Positions 1-8,721 of a DNA stretch of 64,000 nt are shown here, piece after piece. A program made the translations under genes and the position numbers. The notes under the pieces are model-generated. The model saw only the letters and a list, made by a program, of their open reading frames with translations, was not told the DNA's origin and searched no databases. The DNA lies in NCBI RefSeq assembly GCF_026410085.1, contig NZ_CP112866.1, positions 744,001 through 808,000 of the forward strand. Reading direction: 5' to 3'. How positions within the stretch are numbered: position 1 is the first letter of the stretch; the number at the start of each line of letters is the position of its first letter. This DNA comes from Pseudomonas quebecensis. Lineage in GTDB: Bacteria > Pseudomonadota > Gammaproteobacteria > Pseudomonadales > Pseudomonadaceae.

Positions 1-1
1 T

Positions 2-1513
2 TGGGTTGCTTATCCGCCGCTGTCGGGCATTCAGTACAGCCCTGGCGTGGGGGTGGACTACTACATCTGGGCTCTACAGTTATCAGGGCTCGGGACGACG
101 CTTACGGGGGTCAACTTCCTGGCCACCGTCCTGAAAATGCGCGCCCCTGGCATGAAACTGATGGACATGCCGATCTTCACCTGGACCTGCACCTGGGCCA
201 ACGTCCTGATCGTGGCTTCGTTCCCGATCCTGGCCGCTACCATGGCGCTGCTGTCGCTTGACCGTTACCTGGATTTCCACATTTTCACCAATGAACTTGG
301 TGGCAATCCAATGATGTACGTGAACCTGTTCTGGGCATGGGGTCACCCTGAGGTGTACATCCTGATCCTGCCAGCGTTCGGTATCTTCTCCGAAGTGATC
401 TCGACCTTTACCGGCAAGCGCCTGTTCGGTCACCACTCGATGGTCTACGCATCGGGCGCAATTTCGGTACTGGGCTTCATGGTGTGGCTGCACCACTTCT
501 TCACCATGGGTTCGGGGGCCAGCGTCAACGCCTTCTTCGGCCTGGCGACGATGCTGATTTCCATCCCGACGGGGGTGAAGCTATTCAACTGGCTGTTCAC
601 CATCTACCACGGTCGTCTGCGCATGACCAGCCAGGTTCTGTGGACCCTGGGCTTTATGGTGACCTTCGCCATCGGCGGCATGACCGGCGTACTGCTGGCC
701 ATCCCGGGTGCTGACTTCGTGCTGCACAACAGCCTGTTCGTGATCGCGCACTTCCACAACGTGATCATCGGTGGTGCGGTATTCGGTTACATCGCCGGTT
801 TCAGCTTCTACTTCCCGAAAGCGTTCGGCTTCAAGCTGCACGAAGGTTGGGGCAAGGCTGCATTCTGGTTCTGGATCTCGGGCTTCTTCGTCGCGTTCAT
901 GCCGCTCTATGCACTGGGCTTCATGGGCATGACCCGTCGTCTGAACGCCACCACCAACCCTGAGTGGGTGCCGTACCTGTACGTCGCCATGTTCGGTGCG
1001 GTGATGATTGCGGTGGGTATCGCCTGCCAGCTGATCCAGCTGTATGTCAGCGTGCGTGATCGCAAGCAGAACATGTGCGAATCCGGCGACCCATGGAACG
1101 GCCACACCCTGGAATGGTCGACCTCGTCGCCACCACCGTTCTACAACTTCGCCGTGATCCCGACTGCGAACACCATCGATGCGTTCACCGAAGCCAAGGA
1201 AGACGGTACTGCGTACCAGAAGCCTAAGCACTACGAACCGATCCACATGCCAAGCAACACCGCCACTGGCGTGGTGATGGGTGGGCTGTTGACCGTATTC
1301 GGTTTCGCGATGATCTGGCACATCTGGTGGCTGGCGATCGTGAGCCTGGTGGGTACCATCGGTTACTTCATCGTCCACGCCGCACGTGATGATCAAGGCT
1401 ACATGGTGCCGGTCGAAACGATCGAACGCATCGAAGCCGAGCAGCACGCTCGCCTGGTCGCCGAGAAGAAAATCCCGGCCAACCGTGTAGAAACCTCGTT
1501 GGAACAGGCTTAA
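2..1513 (+). CDS. cyoB: Cytochrome bo3 ubiquinol oxidase subunit I, 3' part (CyoB)
   Basis: Catalytic heme-copper subunit of the quinol oxidase that reduces O2 to water and pumps protons across the inner membrane. The reading frame is open from base 2, so the N-terminal part lies outside the window; about 503 residues of a protein usually near 665 are present. Visible family marks are HPEVY (a CuB histidine and the cross-linked tyrosine), WLHHFF (two more CuB histidines), the K-channel-type PTGVK segment, and IAHFHNV near the C-terminus with the heme histidines. Many hydrophobic helices span the sequence. It is followed after 3 nt by cyoC in the usual cyoABCDE order. Identification is secure; only the missing start is unknown. 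Confidence 0.97.
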   Translation, partial: WVAYPPLSGIQYSPGVGVDYYIWALQLSGLGTTLTGVNFLATVLKMRAPGMKLMDMPIFTWTCTWANVLIVASFPILAATMALLSLDRYLDFHIFTNELGGNPMMYVNLFWAWGHPEVYILILPAFGIFSEVISTFTGKRLFGHHSMVYASGAISVLGFMVWLHHFFTMGSGASVNAFFGLATMLISIPTGVKLFNWLFTIYHGRLRMTSQVLWTLGFMVTFAIGGMTGVLLAIPGADFVLHNSLFVIAHFHNVIIGGAVFGYIAGFSFYFPKAFGFKLHEGWGKAAFWFWISGFFVAFMPLYALGFMGMTRRLNATTNPEWVPYLYVAMFGAVMIAVGIACQLIQLYVSVRDRKQNMCESGDPWNGHTLEWSTSSPPPFYNFAVIPTANTIDAFTEAKEDGTAYQKPKHYEPIHMPSNTATGVVMGGLLTVFGFAMIWHIWWLAIVSLVGTIGYFIVHAARDDQGYMVPVETIERIEAEQHARLVAEKKIPANRVETSLEQA

Positions 1514-1516
1514 ACC

Positions 1517-2143
1517 ATGTCGAACTTAGTGACCAATGCTGGACACGCCCATGTCGATGACCATGGGCACGATGACCATCACCACGACTCGGGGCCAATG
1601 ACCGTCTTCGGTTTCTGGCTCTACCTGATGACCGACTGCATCTTGTTTGCGTCGATCTTCGCGGTGTACGCGGTACTGGTAAACAACGTAGCGGGTGGCC
1701 CGTCGGGCCACGACATCTTCGAACTGCCTTACGTGCTCGGCGAAACCGCCTTGCTGTTGTTCAGTTCGATCACCTACGGCTTCGCCATGTTGGCCTTCTA
1801 CAAGGGCAACAAGAAAGGCGTACTGAGCTGGTTGGCCCTGACCTTCCTGTTCGGCCTGGGCTTTATCGGCATGGAGATCAACGAGTTCCACCTGCTGATC
1901 TCCGAAGGCTACGGTCCGCACCGCAGCGGTTTCCTGTCGGCGTTCTTCACGCTGGTCGGCACCCACGGTCTGCACGTCTCGGCCGGTCTGCTGTGGATGG
2001 CGGTGATGATGTATCAGGTCAATAAGCACGGCCTGACCAACACCAACAAGACTCGCCTGAGCTGCCTGAGCCTGTTCTGGCACTTCCTGGATGTGGTCTG
2101 GATCTGCGTATTCACCGTCGTCTACTTGATGGGGACTCTGTAA
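1517..2143 (+). CDS. cyoC: Cytochrome bo3 ubiquinol oxidase subunit III (CyoC)
   Basis: Integral-membrane subunit III of the bo3 quinol oxidase. The 208-residue length is normal for the family. A His-rich soluble N-terminus ([15 protein letters not shown]) precedes about five transmembrane segments, with the conserved [13 protein letters not shown] and LVGTHGLHV regions of the cytochrome c oxidase subunit III fold. It begins 3 nt after the cyoB stop, and its TAA stop shares one base with the cyoD start (TAATG), so the genes are probably translationally coupled. Confidence 0.96.
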   Translation: MSNLVTNAGHAHVDDHGHDDHHHDSGPMTVFGFWLYLMTDCILFASIFAVYAVLVNNVAGGPSGHDIFELPYVLGETALLLFSSITYGFAMLAFYKGNKKGVLSWLALTFLFGLGFIGMEINEFHLLISEGYGPHRSGFLSAFFTLVGTHGLHVSAGLLWMAVMMYQVNKHGLTNTNKTRLSCLSLFWHFLDVVWICVFTVVYLMGTL

Positions 2144-2478
2144 TGGCTAATGCACACTCCCATGACAGCCACGATGCAAGCCACGGCAGCGTAAAGTCTT
2201 ACGCGATCGGCTTCATCCTGTCGGTCATCCTGACCCTGATCCCGTTCGGCCTGGTGATGTACCCCACCCTGCCGAAGTCGATCACGTTGATGATTGTCCT
2301 GGCGTTCGCGGTTATCCAGGTGCTGGTGCACCTGGTGTACTTCCTGCACCTGGACCGCTCCGAAGCCCAGCGCGAGAACGTGATTGCGTTCGTGTTCGCC
2401 GGCCTGGTGATCGTTCTGCTGGTTGGCCTGTCGCTGTGGATCATGTTCAGCATCCACACCTACATGATGGCGAAGTGA
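2143..2478 (+). CDS. cyoD: Cytochrome bo3 ubiquinol oxidase subunit IV (CyoD)
   Basis: Small accessory subunit IV that helps assemble the CuB centre of the bo3 oxidase. At 111 residues it has the family's typical size: a His-rich N-terminus (HSHDSHDASHGS), then three hydrophobic helices including the conserved HLVYFLHLDRS segment. The start ATG overlaps the cyoC stop by one base. It lies between cyoC and cyoE as in other Pseudomonas cyo operons. Confidence 0.95.
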   Translation: MANAHSHDSHDASHGSVKSYAIGFILSVILTLIPFGLVMYPTLPKSITLMIVLAFAVIQVLVHLVYFLHLDRSEAQRENVIAFVFAGLVIVLLVGLSLWIMFSIHTYMMAK

Positions 2479-2489
2479 GGTAAGACCCG

Positions 2490-3377
2490 ATGTCGCTTAA
2501 GCACTTTATCCAAATCACCAAACCGGGGATCATTTTCGGTAACGTGCTTTCTGTGGCGGGCGGTTTCTTCCTGGCCTCCAAGGGACATGTCGATCTGGCC
2601 ATCTTCCTGGCTGCAATGATCGGCACGTCCCTGGTGGTAGCTTCCGGTTGTGTGTTCAACAACTGCATCGACCGTGACATCGATATCAAGATGGAACGCA
2701 CCAAGAATCGCGTGCTGGTCCAGGGCCTTATCTCCCTGAAGCTGGCGCTGATTTTCGCGACCGTCCTGGGTGTTGCGGGCGTGGTGTTGCTGTACAAGGT
2801 GGCCAACCCGTTGGCGGCGCTGTTTGCCGTGATCGGCTTTGTCATCTACGTCGGCCTCTACAGCCTGTACCTCAAGCGCAAGTCGGTTCACGGCACGCTG
2901 GTGGGCAGTCTATCGGGGGCGATGCCGCCGGTGATTGGTTATGTGGCTGTAACCAATAGCTTCGACATGGCCGCGCTGGTGCTGCTGGTGATGTTCAGCC
3001 TGTGGCAGATGCCGCATTCCTACGCCATCGCGATTTTCCGCTTCAATGACTACCTGGCTGCGTCGATTCCGGTCCTGCCGGTAAAACGCGGCATCCAGGT
3101 GGCCAAGAAACACATCCTGCTCTACATCCTGGCCTTCCTTGTGGCGACCTTGATGTTGACCTTCAGTGGCTACGCCGGCATGAGCTACCTCGCCGTCGCC
3201 GCCGCCATGGGCATGTACTGGTTGTACATGGCCTGGACCGGCTACAAGGCGGTGGATGACACCGTCTGGGCGCGTAAGCTGTTCGTGTTCTCGATCTTCA
3301 CCATCACCGCGCTGAGCGTGATGATGTCCCTGGATTTCCAAGTGCCGAAAGAGCTGTTGCTGACCTACGCCCACTGA
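2490..3377 (+). CDS. cyoE: Protoheme IX farnesyltransferase (CyoE)
   Basis: UbiA-superfamily prenyltransferase that converts heme B to heme O by adding a farnesyl group, supplying the bo3 oxidase encoded just upstream. The 295-residue protein is multi-spanning and carries the two Asp-rich substrate motifs: [18 protein letters not shown] near residue 65-80, and the second-loop region around [16 protein letters not shown] near residue 180-200. It is the last gene of the operon, 11 nt after cyoD, and is followed by a clear terminator. Confidence 0.96.
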   Translation: MSLKHFIQITKPGIIFGNVLSVAGGFFLASKGHVDLAIFLAAMIGTSLVVASGCVFNNCIDRDIDIKMERTKNRVLVQGLISLKLALIFATVLGVAGVVLLYKVANPLAALFAVIGFVIYVGLYSLYLKRKSVHGTLVGSLSGAMPPVIGYVAVTNSFDMAALVLLVMFSLWQMPHSYAIAIFRFNDYLAASIPVLPVKRGIQVAKKHILLYILAFLVATLMLTFSGYAGMSYLAVAAAMGMYWLYMAWTGYKAVDDTVWARKLFVFSIFTITALSVMMSLDFQVPKELLLTYAH

Positions 3378-3395
3378 GTGGTCCGAGCAGTAAAA

Positions 3396-3428
3396 GGCCC
3401 CGCCTTCGCAAGAAGCGCGGGGTTTTTT
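3396..3428 (+). terminator. Rho-independent terminator of the cyo operon
   Basis: A GC-rich stem (CCCCGC with GCGGGG, extended by CTT/AAG) closes a short loop and is followed directly by TTTTTT. It lies 18 nt after the cyoE stop and separates the cyo operon from queC. Confidence 0.85.
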
Positions 3429-3480
3429 ATGGCATGGCCTTTAAACTATCCCCCATTCCACGCATCCAGGAAGCACAGCG

Positions 3481-4179
3481 ATGAGTAAAAAAGCCGTAAT
3501 GGTGTTCAGCGGCGGGCAGGACTCGACGACCTGCCTGATCCAGGCACTGGCGCTGTATGACGAAGTGCACTGCATTACGTTCGATTATGGCCAGCGCCAT
3601 GTCGCCGAAATCGAAGTGGCCCGCCGGCTCGCCACGCAATTGGGCGCCACGGTGCACAAAGTGATGGATGTGTCCTTGCTCAACGAGTTGGCCATCAGCA
3701 GCCTGACTCGCGACAACATTCCGGTGCCCAGCGTGAACAGCTCCGGCGATGGCCTGCCGAGCACTTTTGTGCCAGGGCGCAATATTCTGTTCCTGACTTT
3801 GGCGGCGATTTACGCGTATCAGGTCAAGGCCGAGACCGTCATTACCGGGGTGTGCGAAACCGACTTCTCGGGCTACCCCGACTGTCGCGATGAGTTCGTC
3901 AAAGCCCTGAATCAGGCGCTCAAGCTGGGCATGGAGTACGACGTACGCCTGGACACCCCGCTGATGTGGCTGAACAAAGCCGAAACCTGGGCGCTGGCCG
4001 ATTACCACCACCAACTCGAGCTGGTGCGCGAACAGACGCTGACCTGCTACAACGGCGTGATCGGCACGGGCTGCGGCCAATGCGATGCCTGCAATCTGCG
4101 CGCCCGAGGCTTGAATGACTACCTGCAGAACAAGGCGCAGGTCATGCACAGCCTCAAGCACAAGTTACAGCTCCAATAG
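3481..4179 (+). CDS. queC: 7-cyano-7-deazaguanine (preQ0) synthase QueC
   Basis: ATP-dependent enzyme converting 7-carboxy-7-deazaguanine and ammonia to preQ0, the precursor of the tRNA base queuosine. The 232-residue length is typical. The N-terminal PP-loop SGGQDSTT (about residues 10-17), the PGRNILFL segment, and a C-terminal zinc site with GCGQCDAC and an upstream Cys (LTCYNG) are all present. The gene stands alone after the cyo terminator, with a GC-rich stretch downstream. Pseudomonas usually carries queC beside queE after pal-cpoB, so this copy may be a second paralogue; that is inference from known gene order. queA and tgt of the same pathway lie elsewhere in the window. Confidence 0.95.
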   Translation: MSKKAVMVFSGGQDSTTCLIQALALYDEVHCITFDYGQRHVAEIEVARRLATQLGATVHKVMDVSLLNELAISSLTRDNIPVPSVNSSGDGLPSTFVPGRNILFLTLAAIYAYQVKAETVITGVCETDFSGYPDCRDEFVKALNQALKLGMEYDVRLDTPLMWLNKAETWALADYHHQLELVREQTLTCYNGVIGTGCGQCDACNLRARGLNDYLQNKAQVMHSLKHKLQLQ

Positions 4180-4347
4180 GCCCGATCCGGCTCCGTTGCG
4201 GGAGAGGGCGCCCACGGCTCCCTCGACCGGCGCCCCCCAGTGATGCGCGGTTATCGCGCGCCGGGTTAAATCTGCCCACGCTTATCTCGTCATACCCCTC
4301 TGTACGCACTGTGCGAATCCATCACCCGCCTACAAGGAGTAGTCACC

Positions 4348-5430
4348 ATGGTCAGCGTGAGTCGTCGATCCCTTCTCGCCTTGAGCGCCGCCCTGCCATT
4401 GCTGGGACGCCTGGACTGGGCGCTCGCCGCGACGCCGCAGGCCAAGGCCGATAAGGTCCGGCTCAACTACAACGAAAGCCCCTACGGTCCGGCCCTGGCC
4501 GCCCGCGAAGCCATGCAGCGTGGCATCGCCACTACCGGGCGCTACCCCTACAACCACATGTACGCCCTGGCGGCGCTGTTCGCACGGCAGCAGGGCATTG
4601 CCGAAGAACAGGTGGCGGTGTTCTCAGGTTCCATGGCGGCGTTGCGTTATGCGGTGCTGGCGTTCACCGGCGATACCCGTGGGTTGGTGATGGCCACGCC
4701 GTCCTATGAAGTACCACGCCAGGCCGCCGAAGCGCACAAGGCGCCGGTGCGGGAGGTGAGCCTCGACGCCCATCATGCCCACGATATCCGCGCCATGCTC
4801 GCCGCCGACCCTCAGGCCGGCATGCTTTATCTGTGCAACCCCAACAACCCTACCGGCACCCTCACCCCGACCCAGGCCATCCGCGACGCGTTGGCGAATA
4901 AACCCAAAGGCAGCGTGCTGGTAGTGGACGAAGCCTATATCGACTTCGCCGACGCCCCCAGCGTGGTCAGCTGGGTCAAGGACCACGACGACCTGCTGGT
5001 GCTGCGCACCTTCTCGAAGATCTACGGCATGGCCGGCGCACGCCTGGGCCTGGCCATCGGCCACCCGGCGCTGCTGGAGCGGCTGGCGGTGTTTGGCGGC
5101 GACAATGTGCCGGCGGGTCCCTCGCTGCTTGGCGGCCTTGCCAGCCTGGAAGACGTCAAAGTGCTGCCCCAGCGCAAGGCGCTCAATGCGCGGTTGCGCG
5201 ATGAAACCGTGGCTTGGCTCAAGGGCCGTGGCTACACCTGCACCGCCTCGCAGAGCAACTGCTTCATGATCGACGTCAGGCAGCCCGCGCAGCAGGTGAT
5301 CGAAAAGCTCGCCGCCGAGGGCGTGCTGATCGGCCGGGTGTGGCAGAACTGGCCGCAATGGGTGCGGGTGACGGTGGGGAGCAAGCAGGAGATGGCGCGC
5401 TTTCGCGAGGTGTTTGCCGCGCGGGTCTAG
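4348..5430 (+). CDS. Tat-exported PLP-dependent aminotransferase, HisC-like fold
   Basis: Class I/II (fold type I) PLP aminotransferase of 360 residues resembling histidinol-phosphate aminotransferases (NYNESPYGP, NPNNPTGT, VVDEAYIDF, and RTFSKIYGMAGARLG with the PLP lysine near residue 224). It begins with a twin-arginine-type signal: SRRSLLALSAALPLL (Arg 6-7), then a likely cleavage after ALAA at residue 28. A cytoplasmic HisC would not carry this, so periplasmic action is inferred. P. fluorescens has a known periplasmic, Tat-dependent transaminase that modifies the pyoverdine chromophore (PtaA), and this gene is a candidate for it. The substrate cannot be read from sequence. An RBS (AAGGAG) lies about 8 nt before the ATG. 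Confidence 0.88.
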   Translation: MVSVSRRSLLALSAALPLLGRLDWALAATPQAKADKVRLNYNESPYGPALAAREAMQRGIATTGRYPYNHMYALAALFARQQGIAEEQVAVFSGSMAALRYAVLAFTGDTRGLVMATPSYEVPRQAAEAHKAPVREVSLDAHHAHDIRAMLAADPQAGMLYLCNPNNPTGTLTPTQAIRDALANKPKGSVLVVDEAYIDFADAPSVVSWVKDHDDLLVLRTFSKIYGMAGARLGLAIGHPALLERLAVFGGDNVPAGPSLLGGLASLEDVKVLPQRKALNARLRDETVAWLKGRGYTCTASQSNCFMIDVRQPAQQVIEKLAAEGVLIGRVWQNWPQWVRVTVGSKQEMARFREVFAARV

Positions 5431-5482
5431 CGCAAGCCCCACGAGGGAAGGGCGGTGCTCCTTCCCTCACTGAGGTGAAGGG

Positions 5483-6187
5483 TTATTGCTGCGCGATGCT
5501 GTACCCATCAAACGCCGTCTTCTGCTGCAGGGCGCTCACCACGTTTTTGCGGGTGACCGGCAACTCGGCGCCGTTGTTGTCGGTGAACGACTCGCTTTGC
5601 AGCTCGGCCTCGTCCCCTTCCCCCACAAAGCTGAACCCCAGGAACTCGAACGCTTCACGGTCCACGTTCAGTCTGGAGCGGGGCGTGCGCAGTGGCAGGG
5701 TGACGCTGGCGCCGTCCTTGCTGATCACGAACACGTCGGCGTCTTTCTTGGCGCGTGCCGCCTTGCCCTTGCCGGCGCTCGGGTTGCTGATGGCCTGGTG
5801 CGTCTGGTTCAACACCTTGAGGGCCAGGCCGTAGACCAGCTCCTGGAACTCGGGATCGTCCTTGAAGCTGGACAGGATGCGGCTGATGGAGAATTTGCTG
5901 CTCAAGTCTTCCAAGGCCAGGTTGTCGGCGGCTTCGGCGTCCTTGAGTTGTTTGAGCTGGCCCATCAGGTCGTAGGCCTTGTCGTCGTCGAACGCGTCGT
6001 GGGCCTGGCGGATGGCGACGCGCAGTTCGCGGATCTGGTCGCTCTCCTTGGAGGTGTGGAACGCATCCAGCACCATCTCGCTGATGGATTTGGCCGCTGG
6101 CACATGCTGTGAAAGATTGATGGCGTTTTCGTATTCAGCTTTGGAGGCCAAGGCGGCCACGGATTCTGCGGTGTAGGAATCGGACAT
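5483..6187 (-). CDS. Hypothetical protein, 234 residues
   Basis: I do not recognise a family. The protein is soluble, without signal peptide or membrane segment. The N-terminal 120 residues are rich in Ala, Leu, Asp and Lys and look helical (QLKQLKDAEAADNLALEDL). A short basic Gly/Ala/Lys linker (AGKGKAARAKK) follows near residues 137-147, and the C-terminal part has alternating strand-like character (DVFVISKDGASVTLPL). The start codon is followed by SDSYTAES. It is monocistronic, convergent with the upstream aminotransferase gene. Base composition and codon use match the neighbours, so it looks native. Confidence 0.75.
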   Translation of the reverse strand: MSDSYTAESVAALASKAEYENAINLSQHVPAAKSISEMVLDAFHTSKESDQIRELRVAIRQAHDAFDDDKAYDLMGQLKQLKDAEAADNLALEDLSSKFSISRILSSFKDDPEFQELVYGLALKVLNQTHQAISNPSAGKGKAARAKKDADVFVISKDGASVTLPLRTPRSRLNVDREAFEFLGFSFVGEGDEAELQSESFTDNNGAELPVTRKNVVSALQQKTAFDGYSIAQQ

Positions 6188-6309
6188 TAAAATTTCACTA
6201 CTTCAATAAACGAGGACAAAAAAGCGTCGCGCATTTTCAAGGGGTGGGGGAGTCAGGTCAAGGCAGCACAACGCCGTTATCGCGACGAAAGGCTGCCGAC
6301 CGTGTGGGA

Positions 6310-7560
6310 TCAATCCAATTGCTTGAAGCAGGCTTCAAGGACAGTCAGCCCTTCCTCCAGCACGTGCGGCTCAGTGGTCAGCGGTGCCAGCAGGCGGATG
6401 ATGTGCCGCGCTTTGCCGCTGGGCATCAGCAGCAGCCCGGCGTCCCGCGCCAGGCCGAGCAGTTGCGTCAATTGCCGGGGCGCCGGTGTGCCGTCGACGT
6501 TGGCCAGTTCGATACCGCGCATGGCGCCGATGCCGGTCAGGCGCCCGAGGTAGGGCGACAGCGCTTGCGCACGCCAGGCGCTGTAGCGGCTCACAATCGC
6601 CGCCTCCTGCTGCGCGCCCCAGGCCTGCAGATGTGCGTCCGTCATCACCTCCAGGGTGGCGAGCGCCGCCGCGCAGGCGATGGGGTTGCCGGAGTACGTG
6701 CCGCCCAGGCCGCCCTTGGGCAGGTTGTCCATCAGTGCCTTGCGTCCGACCACCGCCCCCAGCGGCACGCCACCGGCGATGCTTTTACCCAGCAGAATCA
6801 GGTCCGGTTCGATGCCCAGGCGCGTAAAGGCAAAGCGCTGGCCGGTGCGGCCAAACCCGGATTGGATTTCGTCAGCGATCAACAGAATCCGCTTCTCATC
6901 GCAGAAACGTCGCAGGGCCTGGGCGAACTCGCGGTCCAGAGCCAGGAAACCACCCTCGCCCTGCACCGGCTCGATGATGAAACAGGCGACATCATCCACG
7001 TCGATTTCCACGCTGAACAGGCGGTCCATGGCCTTCAGCGCTTCGGCGCAGGTCACGCCGTTGTCGGCGCTGGGGTAGGGCAGGTGATACACAGGGCCAG
7101 GCAATACGCCGACTTTTTGCTTGTAGGGCGCCACCTTGCCATTGAGGTTCAAAGTCGCCAGCGTGCGGCCGTGGAATGCCCCGTCGAATGCGATCACGGC
7201 GCTGCGGCCGGTGGCTCCGCGCACGATCTTCAAGGCGTTCTCCGCAGCTTCCGCACCGCTGTTGGTGAGCATGCCGCTGACCGGGTAGCTCACCGGGATG
7301 AACTCACTCAGGCGCGCCATCAGCTCAATGTAAGGCGTGTGCGGCGCGGCGTTGAAGGCGTAGTGCGTGAGTCTGGTCGCCTGCTCGCGAATCGCCTCCA
7401 CCACGTGCGGGTGGCAATGGCCGAGGTTAAGCACGCCGATACCGCCGACAAAGTCGATATAGCGTTTGCCCGTGGTGTCCCACACTTCGGCGTTCCTGCC
7501 GTGGCTGAGGCTGATGGGGTGGACGATGGAAATCGACTGGCTGATGCTGGCGTGGCTCAT
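6310..7560 (-). CDS. Class III aminotransferase (4-aminobutyrate / 2-aminoadipate type)
   Basis: PLP-dependent omega-amino acid transaminase of 416 residues from the chosen ATG (MSHASISQS). Motifs are FVGGIGVLNLGHCHP at the N-terminus, TNSGAEAAENALK for phosphate binding, IEPVQGEGGF, ADEIQSGFGRTG with the PLP-contacting Asp, and LLGKSIAGGVPLGAV with the Schiff-base lysine. These fit GabT-like enzymes acting on GABA, 5-aminovalerate or 2-aminoadipate; the exact substrate is uncertain. An in-frame TTG 63 nt upstream would add 21 residues, but neither start has a strong RBS and the ATG matches the usual family N-terminus. No gabD lies beside it, arguing for a stand-alone catabolic or lysine-pathway role. 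Confidence 0.9.
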   Translation of the reverse strand: MSHASISQSISIVHPISLSHGRNAEVWDTTGKRYIDFVGGIGVLNLGHCHPHVVEAIREQATRLTHYAFNAAPHTPYIELMARLSEFIPVSYPVSGMLTNSGAEAAENALKIVRGATGRSAVIAFDGAFHGRTLATLNLNGKVAPYKQKVGVLPGPVYHLPYPSADNGVTCAEALKAMDRLFSVEIDVDDVACFIIEPVQGEGGFLALDREFAQALRRFCDEKRILLIADEIQSGFGRTGQRFAFTRLGIEPDLILLGKSIAGGVPLGAVVGRKALMDNLPKGGLGGTYSGNPIACAAALATLEVMTDAHLQAWGAQQEAAIVSRYSAWRAQALSPYLGRLTGIGAMRGIELANVDGTPAPRQLTQLLGLARDAGLLLMPSGKARHIIRLLAPLTTEPHVLEEGLTVLEACFKQLD

Positions 7561-7680
7561 GAATCCGGGACTCGACAAAGGCGGGTGTTTTTTATCTAAG
7601 CCGCCAGCCCGGGTCTGTCGCAAACGAAATAAAGTCTTCGGGTCATTCCAAATCGGAAGGAGCCCTGCCGCGCGGCGGCG

Positions 7681-8694
7681 TTAGGTCGATACCCCGTCCT
7701 TCCCTGCAGCCTTGGCGCGATACAACGCCTGGTCGGCACGCTCCATCAGCGCCGCAGGCGACTCATCCAGCTGACGCTCGGCCACGCCCAGGCTCAGGGT
7801 GATGACGAAGTCGGCGGGTGCCGTGATCGCACGCACCTGGCGGCGGATCTGCTCGGCCTGTGCCGTGGCGGTGACCAGCGTGCTGTCGGGCAGGGTCATC
7901 ATGAACTCATCGCCGCCCCAGCGAGCCAGCAGGTCGCCGGGGCGGGTGCAGCGTTCCAGGCATTGCGCTACGCGCACCAGCGTCTGGTCGCCCACGCTGT
8001 GGCCATAGCGATCGTTGATCGGTTTGAAACCGTCGATGTCCATTGCGATCAGGCACAGCGGCCGGCGAAAACGCTGGGCGCGCTCGCATTCGCGCAGCAG
8101 GGTTTTTTCCAGGCGATAGCGGTTGGCGACCAGGGTCAGGGCATCGCGTTCGGCCAGGGCGCGGTTTTCATCCAACTGCAATTGCAGTTGCTGATTGACC
8201 CGCGACAGCTCCTGCGTGCGCTCGGCCACCAGCGCTTCCAGAGACTGGTTGCGCTGTTGCAGTTGAACGACTGAATACTTGCGTGCCTGAATGTCCCGAT
8301 GCGCCCCGATCATCCGTGCCACCGAGCCGTCGTCGTTACGGGCGATGACATAGCCGCGGTCTTCGATCCACAGGTAGCTGCCATCTTTTCGACGGCAGCG
8401 GTATTCGGCCTGGTAGTAGGGAGCCCGGCGGTTGATGTAGTCATCGAACAGGGTCATCACCTGGGCGTAATCATCCGGGTGGATCACGTTTTCCCACGTG
8501 AACAGCGTATTTTCCAAGGCGTTGCGTGGGTGACCGAGCATTTCGTACCAGCCTGGGCTGCGGTAGACGAACCCGGTGTTGGCATTCCAGTCCCATATCC
8601 CGTCGCTGACCAGTTCCAGAATGGTGTGCAGCATATCGGCGTTGAGGTGTGAGAAATCCTGATGCTGGGGGTTGCCGCCTGACCTGTCGTCCAC
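7681..8694 (-). CDS. PAS-GGDEF diguanylate cyclase
   Basis: Predicted cytoplasmic diguanylate cyclase making cyclic di-GMP, 337 residues, with no membrane segment. A PAS/PAC domain (about residues 20-140; DGIWDWNANTG, YRCRRKDGSYLWIEDRG) is followed by a coiled coil (about 145-185) and a GGDEF domain with an intact active site at residues 260-264. RPGD at 251-254, exactly five residues before GGDEF, matches the RxxD inhibitory site, so product feedback is expected. The PAS domain probably senses a soluble or redox signal, but no ligand can be named. The start lies 27 nt after the phosphatase gene on the same strand, suggesting one transcript. Confidence 0.93.
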   Translation of the reverse strand: MDDRSGGNPQHQDFSHLNADMLHTILELVSDGIWDWNANTGFVYRSPGWYEMLGHPRNALENTLFTWENVIHPDDYAQVMTLFDDYINRRAPYYQAEYRCRRKDGSYLWIEDRGYVIARNDDGSVARMIGAHRDIQARKYSVVQLQQRNQSLEALVAERTQELSRVNQQLQLQLDENRALAERDALTLVANRYRLEKTLLRECERAQRFRRPLCLIAMDIDGFKPINDRYGHSVGDQTLVRVAQCLERCTRPGDLLARWGGDEFMMTLPDSTLVTATAQAEQIRRQVRAITAPADFVITLSLGVAERQLDESPAALMERADQALYRAKAAGKDGVST

Positions 8695-8721
8695 GTGCTG
8701 CTCCTTGCCTGGGGCCGCGCG

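Noticed and set aside
6244..7599. 451-codon plus-strand frame opposite the class III aminotransferase
   Set aside because: The minus-strand gene has all aminotransferase motifs; this frame has none.
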